A stretch of 64,000 nt of DNA from an uncultured Christensenella sp. (GTDB lineage: Bacteria; Bacillota; Clostridia; Christensenellales; Borkfalkiaceae): the NCBI GenBank assembly GCA_905203015.1, contig CAJKUC010000001.1:248001-312000 (forward strand), written 5' to 3'. The notes under the pieces were generated by a model. That model was not told where the DNA came from and made no database searches. It was given only the letters and a program-made list of their open reading frames with translations. The translations under genes and the position numbers were made by a program. Below are positions 50,955-59,823 of this stretch, in pieces (within the stretch, counting starts at the first letter, position 1; each line of letters begins with the position of its first letter).

Positions 50955-50982
50955 TTTACATAAAATTTACATAAAATTGAAC
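50955..50982 (+). promoter_or_regulatory. Pho-box-like triple direct repeat
   Basis: TTTACA-TAAAA-TTTACA-TAAAA-TTGAAC, three six-base units at an exact 11-base period, as expected for PhoP/PhoB dimers on one helix face. The -10 could be GATAGT near 50990 or the extended TGCTAAAAT ending at 51020. The PhoP-type regulator encoded in the same cluster is the likely binder. Confidence 0.75.
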
Positions 50983-51074
50983 GTTTCGTGATAGTAGGGG
51001 AAAATAAAATTTGCTAAAATAAGAGCGCAAAACGAAATGAAGGACAAAATGAAAGGAAAAAAGGAGAAAAAATC

Positions 51075-51944
51075 ATGAAAAACACGAAAAAATTTTTAGC
51101 GGTATCCTGCCTCTCTCTGGCGGCGGCGTTTGCTGTGACGGGCTTTGCTTCCTGCAAGAGCAACGAAGAAAAAGCGGCGGACGCGATCGCGGTGGTTACC
51201 CGCGAAGACGGCAGCGGCACGAAATCCGCGTTTATGGAAATTATCGGCCTGAAAGGCGCGCCCGATAAGCCGGGCGTCATCACGGCAAGCAGCACGCAGG
51301 CGGTGCTTACGGAAGTGGCGGGCAACCCCAACGCAATCGCGTACGATTCGCTCGGCTATGTAGACGATTCCGTAAAGATTCTTACGGTGGAAGGCGTTGC
51401 GCCCACGGCGGAAACGATCAAAGACGGATCTTATAAAATTTCCCGTCCGCTTAACGTAGTGTATCAGGCTTCCACGATCGAGAGCAGCGAACTGTTCGGC
51501 TCGTATCTGAATTTCCTTCAGAGTACGCAGGCGCAGACGATCATTTCCGAAAACGGATATGTTTCCGTGAAAGAAGGGGCTACGGAATATTCCGTGAACG
51601 CCGCGCTTTCGGGAAATATAAAGATTTCCGGCAGCACGTCGTTGCAGCCTCTGATGGTGAAACTTGCCGATAAATTTATGGAAATGCAGAGCGGCGTCAC
51701 CGTGGAAGTGAGCGGCGGCGGTTCGGGCACCGGCTACAAGAACACGAATAACGGTACCAGCGATTTCGGGATGATTTCCGAAGAATTCAAATCTTCCAAA
51801 GCGGATAAATGCACCTACTACACCGTAGCGAAAGACGGTATCGCGATGATCGTAAACAAGAGCAACAAAAAGGACGATATATCGATTATCGAACTGCGCA
51901 GAATCTACGGCGCACCGATCGAAAAATGGTCGGATATGCAATAA
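51075..51944 (+). CDS. pstS: Phosphate-binding lipoprotein with circularly permuted domain order
   Basis: 289 residues. Lipobox F-A-S-C (Cys27), RBS AAGGAG. The parts of PstS are present in swapped order. Residues ~37-166 correspond to the usual C-terminal half: A-I-A-V-V-T-R-E-D-G-S-G-T-K, I-A-Y-D-S-L-G-Y-V, I-S-R-P-L-N-V-V-Y, I-I-S-E-N-G-Y-V. Residues ~181-289 correspond to the usual N-terminal half: I-S-G-S-T-S-L-Q-P-L, G-G-G-S-G-T-G, F-G-M-I-S, K-D-G-I-A-M-I-V-N, ending I-Y-G-A-P-I-E-K-W, where ordinary PstS would continue into V-V-T-R-E-D-G-S-G-T. It binds phosphate for PstCAB. Confidence 0.88.
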   Translation: MKNTKKFLAVSCLSLAAAFAVTGFASCKSNEEKAADAIAVVTREDGSGTKSAFMEIIGLKGAPDKPGVITASSTQAVLTEVAGNPNAIAYDSLGYVDDSVKILTVEGVAPTAETIKDGSYKISRPLNVVYQASTIESSELFGSYLNFLQSTQAQTIISENGYVSVKEGATEYSVNAALSGNIKISGSTSLQPLMVKLADKFMEMQSGVTVEVSGGGSGTGYKNTNNGTSDFGMISEEFKSSKADKCTYYTVAKDGIAMIVNKSNKKDDISIIELRRIYGAPIEKWSDMQ

Positions 51945-51956
51945 AAACGGCGGTAC

Positions 51957-51981
51957 GCGCGAAACGATTTTCGTAACGCGC
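51957..51981 (+). other. Stem-loop between pstS and pstC
   Basis: GCGCG and CGCGC enclose an inner ACGA/TCGT stem. No T-run follows. It could stabilise or partly end pstS transcripts. Confidence 0.45.
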
Positions 51982-52093
51982 CTGCATTGCGGCGGGTAAG
52001 GATAAGAGTACCTTTTCCGCCGCGGATAAAAGCGGAGGCGGCACGGGGAAAACCGACTCTTCCGCACTGAATCGAAAACAAACGGAGAAGTAA

Positions 52094-53080
52094 ATGAAAT
52101 CCGGTTATACGTTATCTGTTTATACATTCATAAAAGCAAGAGAAAAAGTGATGAAGGGGGTGTTTTTCATATGCGCCCTGTTCTCTGTTTTTGCTCTCGG
52201 CACGATCACGGTGTATCTTTTTTCCCACGGCGTGCCGTTCATCTCGAAAATCGGCTTCGATAAATTTTTCGGGGATAAATGGTCGTTGATTGCCGAGCCG
52301 CCGTCTTACGGGATACTGCCCATGCTGGTCACCAGTTTATACGTTACGGCATTATCCGTGATCATCGGCGTTACGATCGGTCTTTTCACGGCGGTGTGCC
52401 TGTATAAATTCTGCCCGAAACGGCTGGTGGCGCCAATTTCGCAGACGGTGAATCTGCTGGCGGGGATCCCTTCGGTGATTTTCGGGCTTTTCGGCATGAC
52501 GATCGTCGTACCATTCCTTCGCGATAACGTTTCGGATACGGGCACGGGCTATGGGATTCTTGCCGCGTCGATCGTGCTTGCGATCATGATCCTGCCCACG
52601 ATCGTATCGGTAAGCCTCGACGCGATGCGCGCCGTGCCGCAGAGTTATTTCGAGGGTGCGCTTGCGCTCGGCGCAACGAAAGAGCAAACAACATTCAAAG
52701 TGCTTCTCCCCGCGGCAAAAAGCGGGATTTTTGCGGGAATAGTGCTTGCGATCGGCAGGGCGATCGGCGAAACGATGGCGGTGATCATGGTGCTGGGGAA
52801 CAGCCCCGTGATGCCGGAGGGCTTGTTCTCCTCCGTGCGTACGCTTACGGCGAATATCGCGCTCGGAGCAACGGAAATTTCCGATCCCGACGCGGAATCC
52901 GCGTTGATCGCGACGGGCGTGATTCTCTTCGTTTTTACGCTGCTTCTGAATATATGTTTTACGCTTTTAAAACAGGATAAAATCGAAGCGGAGGAAAAAA
53001 GAGCGGCGAAAAAAGCAAAACGCGCGGCGAAAAACGCGGCAAAAAAACAGGCGGAAGCGGAAAAGGAGCAGGCGGTATGA
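52094..53080 (+). CDS. pstC: Phosphate ABC transporter permease PstC
   Basis: 328 residues with RBS GGAG. Six-helix BPD_transp_1 permease; typical segments are P-P-S-Y-G-I-L-P-M-L-V, L-L-A-G-I-P-S-V-I-F-G-L-F-G, D-A-M-R-A-V-P-Q-S-Y-F-E-G-A-L-A-L-G-A-T-K (EAA loop) and A-I-G-R-A-I-G-E-T-M-A-V. The last ~38 residues are an unusual Lys/Ala/Glu-rich cytoplasmic tail (K-K-A-K-R-A-A-K-N-A-A-K-K). Its stop overlaps the pstA start (ATGA). Confidence 0.95.
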   Translation: MKSGYTLSVYTFIKAREKVMKGVFFICALFSVFALGTITVYLFSHGVPFISKIGFDKFFGDKWSLIAEPPSYGILPMLVTSLYVTALSVIIGVTIGLFTAVCLYKFCPKRLVAPISQTVNLLAGIPSVIFGLFGMTIVVPFLRDNVSDTGTGYGILAASIVLAIMILPTIVSVSLDAMRAVPQSYFEGALALGATKEQTTFKVLLPAAKSGIFAGIVLAIGRAIGETMAVIMVLGNSPVMPEGLFSSVRTLTANIALGATEISDPDAESALIATGVILFVFTLLLNICFTLLKQDKIEAEEKRAAKKAKRAAKNAAKKQAEAEKEQAV

Positions 53081-53952
53081 AAGAAACGAAAGAAAAAATC
53101 GTAACCGCGGACGGCGGAAAATTCAATCGGAAAATTTTTTCCGCGTTGAAATATGTCTCCCGCGTGTGCACCGCCGTGGCGGTGGCGTCTTTGATCGCCG
53201 TTATCGCGTACGTGCTGGTGAACGGCGTGGGGGAAATTTCCGCGGATCTTTTATTCGGCGAATATAAAGGAGATAACGTTTCGATTCTGCCCGCGTTGAA
53301 AGGCACGATCGATCTTGTGCTGCTGGCGGCGGCAATCGCCGTACCCATCGGCATATTTACGGCGATTTTCCTTGTGGAATATATGCGGGGAAAAGGCAAA
53401 CTGGTGAAGGTGATCCGCGTGGCGACGGAAACGCTTGCGGGGATACCGAGTATTGTTTACGGGCTCTTCGGGTATCTCGTGTTCGTGGTTACGTTCGGTT
53501 GGGGATATTCTTTGCTCGGCGGCGGAATCACGCTTGCGATCATGATTCTTCCCGTACTTGTGAGATCCACGGAAGAAAGCCTTCTCTCCGTACCGGCGGG
53601 CTATCGCGAGGGGGCACTTGCGCTCGGCGCGAGCAAAGTGCGCACGATTTTCACGGTGGTGCTTCCGGCGGCGGCGAGCGGTATCGTGACGGCGGTGATC
53701 CTTGCGATCGGGCGCGTGATCAGCGAAAGCGCTGTGTTGATTTTAACGATCGGCATGGTGGTGAACAGAATGCCCGCGTCGATGATGTCCCCGGGAACGA
53801 GCCTTGCGCTGGATATTTATTATTTCGCGAACAACGGCTATCCGAAGCAGGCGGCTGCCACGGCGGTGGTGCTTTTATTGCTTGTGGTCGTGCTGAATCT
53901 TCTTGCGACGGGCGCGGGAAAACTTTTGAAGAAAAAAACGGGAGAGAAGTGA
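53077..53952 (+). CDS. pstA: Phosphate ABC transporter permease PstA
   Basis: 291 residues. Six-helix permease with A-G-I-P-S-I-V-Y-G-L-F-G-Y, S-V-P-A-G-Y-R-E-G-A-L-A-L-G-A-S-K (EAA loop), A-I-G-R-V-I-S-E-S-A and the late P-K-Q-A-A-A-T-A. It forms the phosphate channel with PstC, whose gene it overlaps by four bases. Confidence 0.95.
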   Translation: MKETKEKIVTADGGKFNRKIFSALKYVSRVCTAVAVASLIAVIAYVLVNGVGEISADLLFGEYKGDNVSILPALKGTIDLVLLAAAIAVPIGIFTAIFLVEYMRGKGKLVKVIRVATETLAGIPSIVYGLFGYLVFVVTFGWGYSLLGGGITLAIMILPVLVRSTEESLLSVPAGYREGALALGASKVRTIFTVVLPAAASGIVTAVILAIGRVISESAVLILTIGMVVNRMPASMMSPGTSLALDIYYFANNGYPKQAAATAVVLLLLVVVLNLLATGAGKLLKKKTGEK

Positions 53953-53956
53953 CATT

Positions 53957-54748
53957 ATGGAAAACGAAGCGATACAACAAGAAGAAACTACGGAAGCGAA
54001 AAATATTTCCGTGAAAAACTGTAATCTCTGGTACGGAGATTTTCATGCTTTAAAAAATATCGATATCGAAATTCCCGAGAAAAAAGTTACGGCGTTTATC
54101 GGGCCTTCCGGCTGCGGAAAAAGCACTTTTTTAAAAATTCTGAACAGGATGAACGATCTTGTGGAAGGGTGCAGAATCGAGGGCGAATTCAAAATCGGCG
54201 AAAAGGATATTTTCGCGAAAGACACCGACGTGAATCTTTTGCGTAAAGAAGTGGGTATGGTGTTTCAGAAACCGAATCCGTTCCCGATGACGATTTACGA
54301 TAACATTGCCTTCGCGCCGCGTACGTTCGGCGTGCGGAAAAAAGCCGCGCTCGACGAAATCGTGGAGACGTCGCTGAAACGGGCGAGTATCTGGAACGAA
54401 GTGAAGGACAGATTGAAAAAGAGCGCTCTGGGGCTTTCGGGCGGACAGCAGCAACGCCTCTGCATCGCCCGCGCGCTTGCCGCCGAACCCGCGATTCTGC
54501 TGATGGATGAGCCGACGTCCGCACTCGATCCCATCTCCACGGGGAAAATCGAAGAACTGATCGGCGAACTCAAACAGGAAATCACGATCGTGATCGTAAC
54601 GCATAATATGCAGCAGGCTACGCGTATCGCGGATAAAACGGCGTTCTTCTATCTTGGCGAACTGGTGGAATACGACGACACGGAAAAAATCTTTTCCACG
54701 CCTTCCGATAAGCGCACGGAAAATTATATTACGGGCAGATTCGGCTGA
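53957..54748 (+). CDS. pstB: Phosphate ABC transporter ATPase PstB
   Basis: 263 residues. The PstB-specific opening N-L-W-Y-G-D-F-H-A-L is followed by Walker A G-P-S-G-C-G-K-S-T, N-R-M-N-D-L, Q-loop V-F-Q-K-P-N-P-F-P-M, signature L-S-G-G-Q-Q-Q-R, Walker B I-L-L-M-D-E-P-T-S-A-L-D-P-I and V-T-H-N-M-Q-Q-A. It ends in T-E-N-Y-I-T-G-R-F-G as usual. It starts five bases after pstA. Confidence 0.96.
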   Translation: MENEAIQQEETTEAKNISVKNCNLWYGDFHALKNIDIEIPEKKVTAFIGPSGCGKSTFLKILNRMNDLVEGCRIEGEFKIGEKDIFAKDTDVNLLRKEVGMVFQKPNPFPMTIYDNIAFAPRTFGVRKKAALDEIVETSLKRASIWNEVKDRLKKSALGLSGGQQQRLCIARALAAEPAILLMDEPTSALDPISTGKIEELIGELKQEITIVIVTHNMQQATRIADKTAFFYLGELVEYDDTEKIFSTPSDKRTENYITGRFG

Positions 54749-54859
54749 TTTCGCGGCGCAAAAGGAAGAGGCAGAAAAAAAGAGAGAAAAACGCCGCGAA
54801 AAACGCGGAAACGAAAAAGCGGGCGGATACACGCGAAAAAAAGAAACTACGTTCGCCGC

Positions 54860-54888
54860 TTGACAAAACGCGTACAGGAGAATATAAT
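54860..54888 (+). promoter_or_regulatory. Perfect consensus promoter overlapping the phoU start
   Basis: TTGACA, 17 bases, TATAAT, with the -10 ending one base before the phoU ATG. Transcription would begin inside phoU (about 54895), so it could not express full-length PhoU but could drive phoP-phoR independently of pst. Confidence 0.6.
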
Positions 54889-54889
54889 T

Positions 54890-55543
54890 ATGAGTATAAG
54901 AAACAAATACGAAGCGGAACTGAATCTGGTGTTCAATAAATTGCTGCAGATGTGCCGCACCACCGAGATCGCGATCGAAAAATCCGTCACCGCGCTTGTG
55001 CGCAGGGATAAAGAAGTGTCGCGCGAAGTGATCGCCGAAGATAAATTCGTGGATAATCTCGAACACGAAATCGAGCAGGATTGCCTGAAAATCCTTCTGA
55101 TGGAGCATCCCGTGGCAAGCGATTTCCGCGACGTAAGCGCGGCGCTGAAAATGATTACGGATCTCGAACGGATTGCGGATCAGGCGGCGGATATTTCCGA
55201 AATCGCATTGCAATTCGGCGACGAAAAATTCATCAAAGAGCCGGAACATATCGAACTCATGGCGAAATATGCGATCGAAATGGTGAAAGACGGCGTGCAG
55301 AGTTACGTGAACCGCGATCTTACGCTGGCGCGTTCGCTGGAAAAGCGCGACGATAAGGTAGACGAACTTTTCGAGACGGTGAAAAGCGATCTCGTGGCGT
55401 TGATCCGCGCGGACGGAAACAATGCAGATCAGGCGATTTTGTTTATGATGATCGCAAAATATCTCGAAAGAATCGCCGATCACGCCGTGAATATCGGCGA
55501 ATGGGTGGAATATGCCGTAACGGGTTTCCATAAAGCGGGCTGA
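54890..55543 (+). CDS. phoU: Phosphate signalling protein PhoU
   Basis: 217 residues from the ATG with AGGAG nine bases upstream; a longer frame begins at a TTG at 54860. Two three-helix PhoU repeats are visible, each with the metal-site pattern E-x-x-x-D: V-D-N-L-E-H-E-I near residue 50 and V-D-E-L-F-E-T-V near 155, plus I-T-D-L-E-R-I-A-D-Q-A-A-D-I and L-E-R-I-A-D-H-A-V-N-I. It couples PstB to the PhoR kinase and represses the Pho response at high phosphate. Confidence 0.95.
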   Translation: MSIRNKYEAELNLVFNKLLQMCRTTEIAIEKSVTALVRRDKEVSREVIAEDKFVDNLEHEIEQDCLKILLMEHPVASDFRDVSAALKMITDLERIADQAADISEIALQFGDEKFIKEPEHIELMAKYAIEMVKDGVQSYVNRDLTLARSLEKRDDKVDELFETVKSDLVALIRADGNNADQAILFMMIAKYLERIADHAVNIGEWVEYAVTGFHKAG

Positions 55544-55621
55544 ATTTTACGCCGCCGTATACGCCGCGTATCCGGCGTATGCGTGCCGGTATAACGAAAA
55601 ATAAAAAACGGGGTGAACGGA

Positions 55622-56320
55622 ATGGCGGAAAAACAATTGGTTTACGCTGTGGACGACGAAGAAAACATACGCGAACTGTATCGTTGCGCGCTTTCAAACG
55701 CGGGATTTGCCGCGGAATGTTTCGAGGGCGGAGAGTCTTTGTTTGCCGCGTTGAAAAGCAAAATTCCCGATCTGATTCTGCTCGACGTGATGCTTGACGG
55801 CGCGGACGGATACGAAATCCTCGCGTCGCTGAAAGAGAACGCGAAAACGCGGGATATCCCCGTTGTGATGGTTTCCGCGCGCGGGGAAGAAATGAGCAAA
55901 GTGAAAGGGCTGGATCTCGGCGCGGACGATTATATCGCAAAGCCGTTCGGGATACTGGAACTGATCGCGCGGGTGAAAGCGAACCTGCGCAAAAGCCGCG
56001 CGCACGCCGATACGCTGCGTTTCGGCGATATAGAGGTGAACGATAACCTCCGCGAAATTTCGGCGAACGGAAAAATTCTTGCGCTTACGTTAAAGGAATA
56101 CGAACTTTTAAAACTGCTGGTATCTTACGCGCCGAACGTCGTGAAGCGCGACGAGATTCTCACCGCCGTGTGGGGAGAGGATTATTTCGGGGAAACGAGA
56201 ACGCTGGATATACATACGGCGTCGCTGAGAAAGGCACTCGCGCAGGCGAAAAGCGGAACGAAAATCAACACCGTGCGCGGCGTGGGATACAGTCTGTCGT
56301 TCACGAGAGAAAAGGCGTAA
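55622..56320 (+). CDS. phoP: Pho response regulator (OmpR/PhoB type)
   Basis: 232 residues from the ATG with GGGGTG seven bases upstream. Receiver domain with D-D-E at 11-13, phosphoacceptor Asp55 (L-I-L-L-D-V-M-L-D), the conserved Thr/Ser position in V-M-V-S-A, and Lys in I-A-K-P-F. A C-terminal winged helix (Trans_reg_C) ends in L-D-I-H-T-A-S-L-R-K-A-L and V-R-G-V-G-Y. It likely binds the 11-base repeats upstream of pstS. Confidence 0.93.
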   Translation: MAEKQLVYAVDDEENIRELYRCALSNAGFAAECFEGGESLFAALKSKIPDLILLDVMLDGADGYEILASLKENAKTRDIPVVMVSARGEEMSKVKGLDLGADDYIAKPFGILELIARVKANLRKSRAHADTLRFGDIEVNDNLREISANGKILALTLKEYELLKLLVSYAPNVVKRDEILTAVWGEDYFGETRTLDIHTASLRKALAQAKSGTKINTVRGVGYSLSFTREKA

Positions 56321-56359
56321 GAGAAAGGAACGCCGCATGGAAAATACGGGAAAACGGCA

Positions 56360-58048
56360 ATGAAGAAAAAATTGATATTGTTTAATTGTATTCTGGTGAT
56401 CACCGCGATCGCGCTTACGTTTCTGCTCGGAATTCTGGTGACGAGAAGTAACGCTTTCGATTATGCGGAAGAAAAAATAAAGCAGGTGACGGAAATCTAT
56501 GCGAATACCTATACGGACGATCCGTCTTTCGTGAAAAAAGTGCAGGATGTCCGCGTGACGGTGGTGGCGAAAAACGGCGAAGTGCTGGCGGACAGCGATG
56601 TCGCATCCGACGTAGGCGTGGAAAACCACTTTAATCGCGAAGAGATCGTAGCCGCCCGCGAGGGAAAAGAAAAGATCGTTACGCGAAAGAGCGCGACGAC
56701 GGGCGCGGATATGATGTATTATGCGAAGAAAGTGATTCTTTCGGAAAATAATGCGGACGATTACGTATTCGTGCGCGTGGCGATTCCGGTAAACAGCGTA
56801 AATTCCTACGTTCTGAAAACCATTCCGCTTTCGCTGGCGATCGCGTTTTTCGCGATTTGTTGCAGTGTGACGGCAAGCGTGTTTATCGGAAGCGGTATCG
56901 GGAAGCCGCTCGAAAAGGTGAAAGACGCGCTTTCCGATATAGAACGGGGGGTGTATACGGAAATCCCGCCCACCACCGACGATCAGGAAGTGAACGCGAT
57001 TCTCGCGGGAATCAACGAAGTGGGCGAGCGGTTGGAAAAGAACATTGCGGGATATAAAGGCGAAAAAGAGAAACTCGATTATATTTTAAACAACGTTTCA
57101 GACGGAATCGTTGTGATCGACGAAGATTCGAGTATCCTTCTCACCAACGGAAACGCGCGCAATATTTTCAAAGTGCGCGATTGCGAAGGAAAGAACGTGC
57201 ATGCTCTTGCGGCGGATCAGAAGTTTTTCGACGGGATTGCGGAGTGTTCCGCCCGTCTCGGCGGGGGCGTATTCGAGGATTTTCTCGACGGGAAATGGTA
57301 TTTGTGTTCGGTGCGCTGTACGGAAACGAAACTCACGATGATCGTGCTTACCGACGTAACGGCTACGAAAGAAAGCGAAAAAATGCGGCTTGAATTTTTT
57401 GCGAACGCTTCGCACGAACTGAAAACGCCGCTTACCTCGATCAAGGGTTTCAACGAGATGATTTCGCTGAACACGCAGGATAGCGCAATCGCGTCGTATT
57501 CGGCGAAGATCGGGAAAGAAACGGATCGTATGCTTGCGCTGCTTTCGGATATGCTGAATATCAGCAAACTGGAAAATTCTACGGCGGCGGAGTTGCATCC
57601 CGTGGACGTGGATATCCGCGAAGTGGCGGAAGAAGCGGCGGACGATCTGAAAATGCAGGCGGAGAGCAAAAAAATAACGCTGAAAGTTTCGGGCAACGGC
57701 ATTGTGCGCGCGGAACGGGAACACATCTACGAACTGGTGAAAAACCTTGCCGAAAACGGCTTACGTTATAATAACGAGGGGGGCAGTGTGGAGATTTCCG
57801 TGCAGACAAGATCGGACGGCGGCGTCCGGCTTACCGTGCGGGATAACGGGATCGGCGTGGATCCCGAAAATCAAAGCCGCATTTTCGAGCGTTTCTATCG
57901 CGTGGATAAATCCCGTTCGAGGGCGACGGGCGGCACGGGACTCGGGCTTTCGATCGTAAAGCATATCTGCGATATTTACGGCGCTTCGATCGCACTCACC
58001 TCGAAAATCGGCGTCGGCACAACGATACGCATAGATTTCAAAGCGTGA
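56360..58048 (+). CDS. phoR: Pho sensor histidine kinase
   Basis: 562 residues. Helix 1 (~5-28), an external region (~30-155), helix 2 (~153-178), HAMP (~180-232), a PAS domain (~235-335), then HisKA with His352 in F-F-A-N-A-S-H-E-L-K-T-P-L-T-S and HATPase_c with N-L-A-E-N-G-L-R-Y, D-N-G-I-G-V-D and G-G-T-G-L-G-L-S-I-V. The N-box has G in place of the more usual A (E-N-G). It phosphorylates the regulator encoded 39 bases upstream when phosphate is low. Confidence 0.93.
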   Translation: MKKKLILFNCILVITAIALTFLLGILVTRSNAFDYAEEKIKQVTEIYANTYTDDPSFVKKVQDVRVTVVAKNGEVLADSDVASDVGVENHFNREEIVAAREGKEKIVTRKSATTGADMMYYAKKVILSENNADDYVFVRVAIPVNSVNSYVLKTIPLSLAIAFFAICCSVTASVFIGSGIGKPLEKVKDALSDIERGVYTEIPPTTDDQEVNAILAGINEVGERLEKNIAGYKGEKEKLDYILNNVSDGIVVIDEDSSILLTNGNARNIFKVRDCEGKNVHALAADQKFFDGIAECSARLGGGVFEDFLDGKWYLCSVRCTETKLTMIVLTDVTATKESEKMRLEFFANASHELKTPLTSIKGFNEMISLNTQDSAIASYSAKIGKETDRMLALLSDMLNISKLENSTAAELHPVDVDIREVAEEAADDLKMQAESKKITLKVSGNGIVRAEREHIYELVKNLAENGLRYNNEGGSVEISVQTRSDGGVRLTVRDNGIGVDPENQSRIFERFYRVDKSRSRATGGTGLGLSIVKHICDIYGASIALTSKIGVGTTIRIDFKA

Positions 58049-58153
58049 TTTTTGCCGCTTACGGCGGGACGGAAAAGTTTTGAAACGCGTTCCGAAACAG
58101 AAAAGAGAAATAAAAAAATTTTTCTTTTTTCGCGAAAAGTTTGCGAAAATCGT

Positions 58154-58181
58154 TTGATTTTTTCCGAAAAAATGATATTAT
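58154..58181 (+). promoter_or_regulatory. Second MATE gene promoter
   Basis: TTGATT, 16 bases, TATTAT. No clear terminator lies between phoR and this site. Confidence 0.6.
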
Positions 58182-58289
58182 CTGAATAATAACGAGTGGC
58201 ATGATAAAATGCGTAAGTCCGGTTTTTATACGGATTTGCGCATTTTTTTTGCGGAAAGAATTCGTTTGAAATGTGAAGAAGAGGTGTTT

Positions 58290-59675
58290 ATGGAAGGCGT
58301 AAAACGGAACAGAATGGCGGAAGAGCCGGTGAAAAAACTCATCTGGAAACTGGGATTGCCGATGATCGTATCGATGGTGTTGCAGGCGTTGTATAACGTA
58401 GTGGACAGCATTTTCGTGGCGAATATCAAAGATACGGGCGCGCTTGCGAACGAAGCGCTGACGATTGCTTTTCCCGTGCAGATCATGATCATCGCGATCG
58501 GTGTGGGCACGGGTGTGGGGCTGAACGCGCTGTTATCGAAGAGTCTCGGCGAAAAAAACGGAGAAAAGGTCGCTGCCGTGGCGGGGAACGGGATCTTTTT
58601 AAGCCTTGCGATCTATCTGATTTTTCTTCTGTTCGGGGCGTTTTGTTCCGGATGGTTTATTTCGCTTTTCACCGATGATCCGGAAGTGTTCGCCATGGGC
58701 GTTTCGTATCTTCGCATCTGTTCTTGTTTTTCTCTCGGATCGATCGGCTACGCGGTGTACGAACGTTTTTTACAGTCCACGGGTAAGACGATGTTTTCCA
58801 CGATCGCGCAGATTTCGGGTGCGCTGACGAATATTGTTTTGGACTACGTTTTTATTTTTCCGATGAATGCGGGCGTTTCCGGGGCGGCGTGGGCTACGAT
58901 CATCGGGCAGTTTGTTTCGCTGTTTGTCGCGATGGCGTTGCATTACTGCAAAAATAAGGAGATCTGCGGCAATCCGAAGTATATCCGCCCCGATTTTAAA
59001 ATTATACGGGCGATCTATTCCATCGGTTTTTCGGCCGCGCTTATGCAGGCGTTTTTATCCGTGATGATGGCGGGCATGAACGCGATTCTCGGCGCGGCAA
59101 ACGCCGATTCTTCGGTGCTGGTGGGGGCTTTCGGCATCTATTATAAAATTCAGCAGATCGCCTTGTTTTCGGCGTTCGGCTTATCGAATACGATTATTAC
59201 GGTGCTTTCGTTCAATTACGGCATGCAGGATAAAGAACGTTCAAAGCAGTGTATACGCTGCGGTATCGCGGATACGTTAATCGTTTCGCTTTGTATCACG
59301 GCGTTGTTTCAGATCATCGCCGTGCCGTTATCGAAACTTTTTTCGCTTTCGGGCGGCGGCACCGCCGCTCTGGTGGATATCTGTGCGAAAGCCACGAGAA
59401 TCGCAAGCCTGAGTTTTGTGTTCATGGGCTTCAACGTTGCCGTGCAGGGCGTATTGCAGGCGCTCGGTTTTGCGTTCAAGCCGCTTGTCTCCGCTTTTTT
59501 GCGGCTGATTTTATTTACGTTCCCCGTCGCGTTTTTGTTCACTCTTTCAAGTAACGTGCTTTCGCTTGTATGGTGGACTTTCCCGATTGCGGAAATTCTC
59601 GGTTGTTTTGTGTCTTTTGTATTTTTAAAGCAGGCGCAAAAACAAAAAATAGAACCGCTCGACGAAAAACATTGA
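58290..59675 (+). CDS. MATE family efflux transporter, second copy
   Basis: 462 residues from the ATG with GAGG seven bases upstream; the frame opens earlier at 58209. Twelve membrane helices: L-I-W-K-L-G-L-P-M-I-V-S-M-V-L-Q-A-L-Y-N-V-V-D-S-I-F-V-A at the start, G-V-G-T-G-V-G-L-N-A-L-L-S-K-S-L-G, and S-F-N-Y-G-M-Q-D-K-E-R-S-K in the second half. The Y-N-V-V-D-S pattern is typical of the DinF/NorM-like clostridial MATE group. It is only distantly similar to the MATE protein at 37.4-38.7 kb. Confidence 0.9.
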   Translation: MEGVKRNRMAEEPVKKLIWKLGLPMIVSMVLQALYNVVDSIFVANIKDTGALANEALTIAFPVQIMIIAIGVGTGVGLNALLSKSLGEKNGEKVAAVAGNGIFLSLAIYLIFLLFGAFCSGWFISLFTDDPEVFAMGVSYLRICSCFSLGSIGYAVYERFLQSTGKTMFSTIAQISGALTNIVLDYVFIFPMNAGVSGAAWATIIGQFVSLFVAMALHYCKNKEICGNPKYIRPDFKIIRAIYSIGFSAALMQAFLSVMMAGMNAILGAANADSSVLVGAFGIYYKIQQIALFSAFGLSNTIITVLSFNYGMQDKERSKQCIRCGIADTLIVSLCITALFQIIAVPLSKLFSLSGGGTAALVDICAKATRIASLSFVFMGFNVAVQGVLQALGFAFKPLVSAFLRLILFTFPVAFLFTLSSNVLSLVWWTFPIAEILGCFVSFVFLKQAQKQKIEPLDEKH

Positions 59676-59685
59676 CGCTTTTTGT

Positions 59686-59709
59686 CGGAAAACGAGAAAA
59701 AGTTTTCCG
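59686..59709 (+). terminator. Possible terminator after the second MATE gene
   Basis: CGGAAAAC pairs with GTTTTCCG around an eight-base loop; the following TAAATTTTT is only a partial T-run. Confidence 0.45.
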
Positions 59710-59735
59710 TAAATTTTTCAGAGCCCGATCAAAGG

Positions 59736-59764
59736 TTGATTTTTCACGCGGGAAGTGCTATAAT
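59736..59764 (+). promoter_or_regulatory. Helicase gene promoter
   Basis: TTGATT, 17 bases, TATAAT, 59 bases before the start codon. Confidence 0.8.
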
Positions 59765-59823
59765 TAAAAGCGAATAATAAAACGGAACGCAGCCGTATCG
59801 GCGGCTGACGAAGAGGATTGATT

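Noticed and set aside
50931..50958. Hairpin AAATCGC-TTTTTT-GCGATTT as a terminator
   Set aside because: On the plus strand it is not followed by a T-run, and on the minus strand no gene to its right would use it. It probably just adjoins the Pho repeats.
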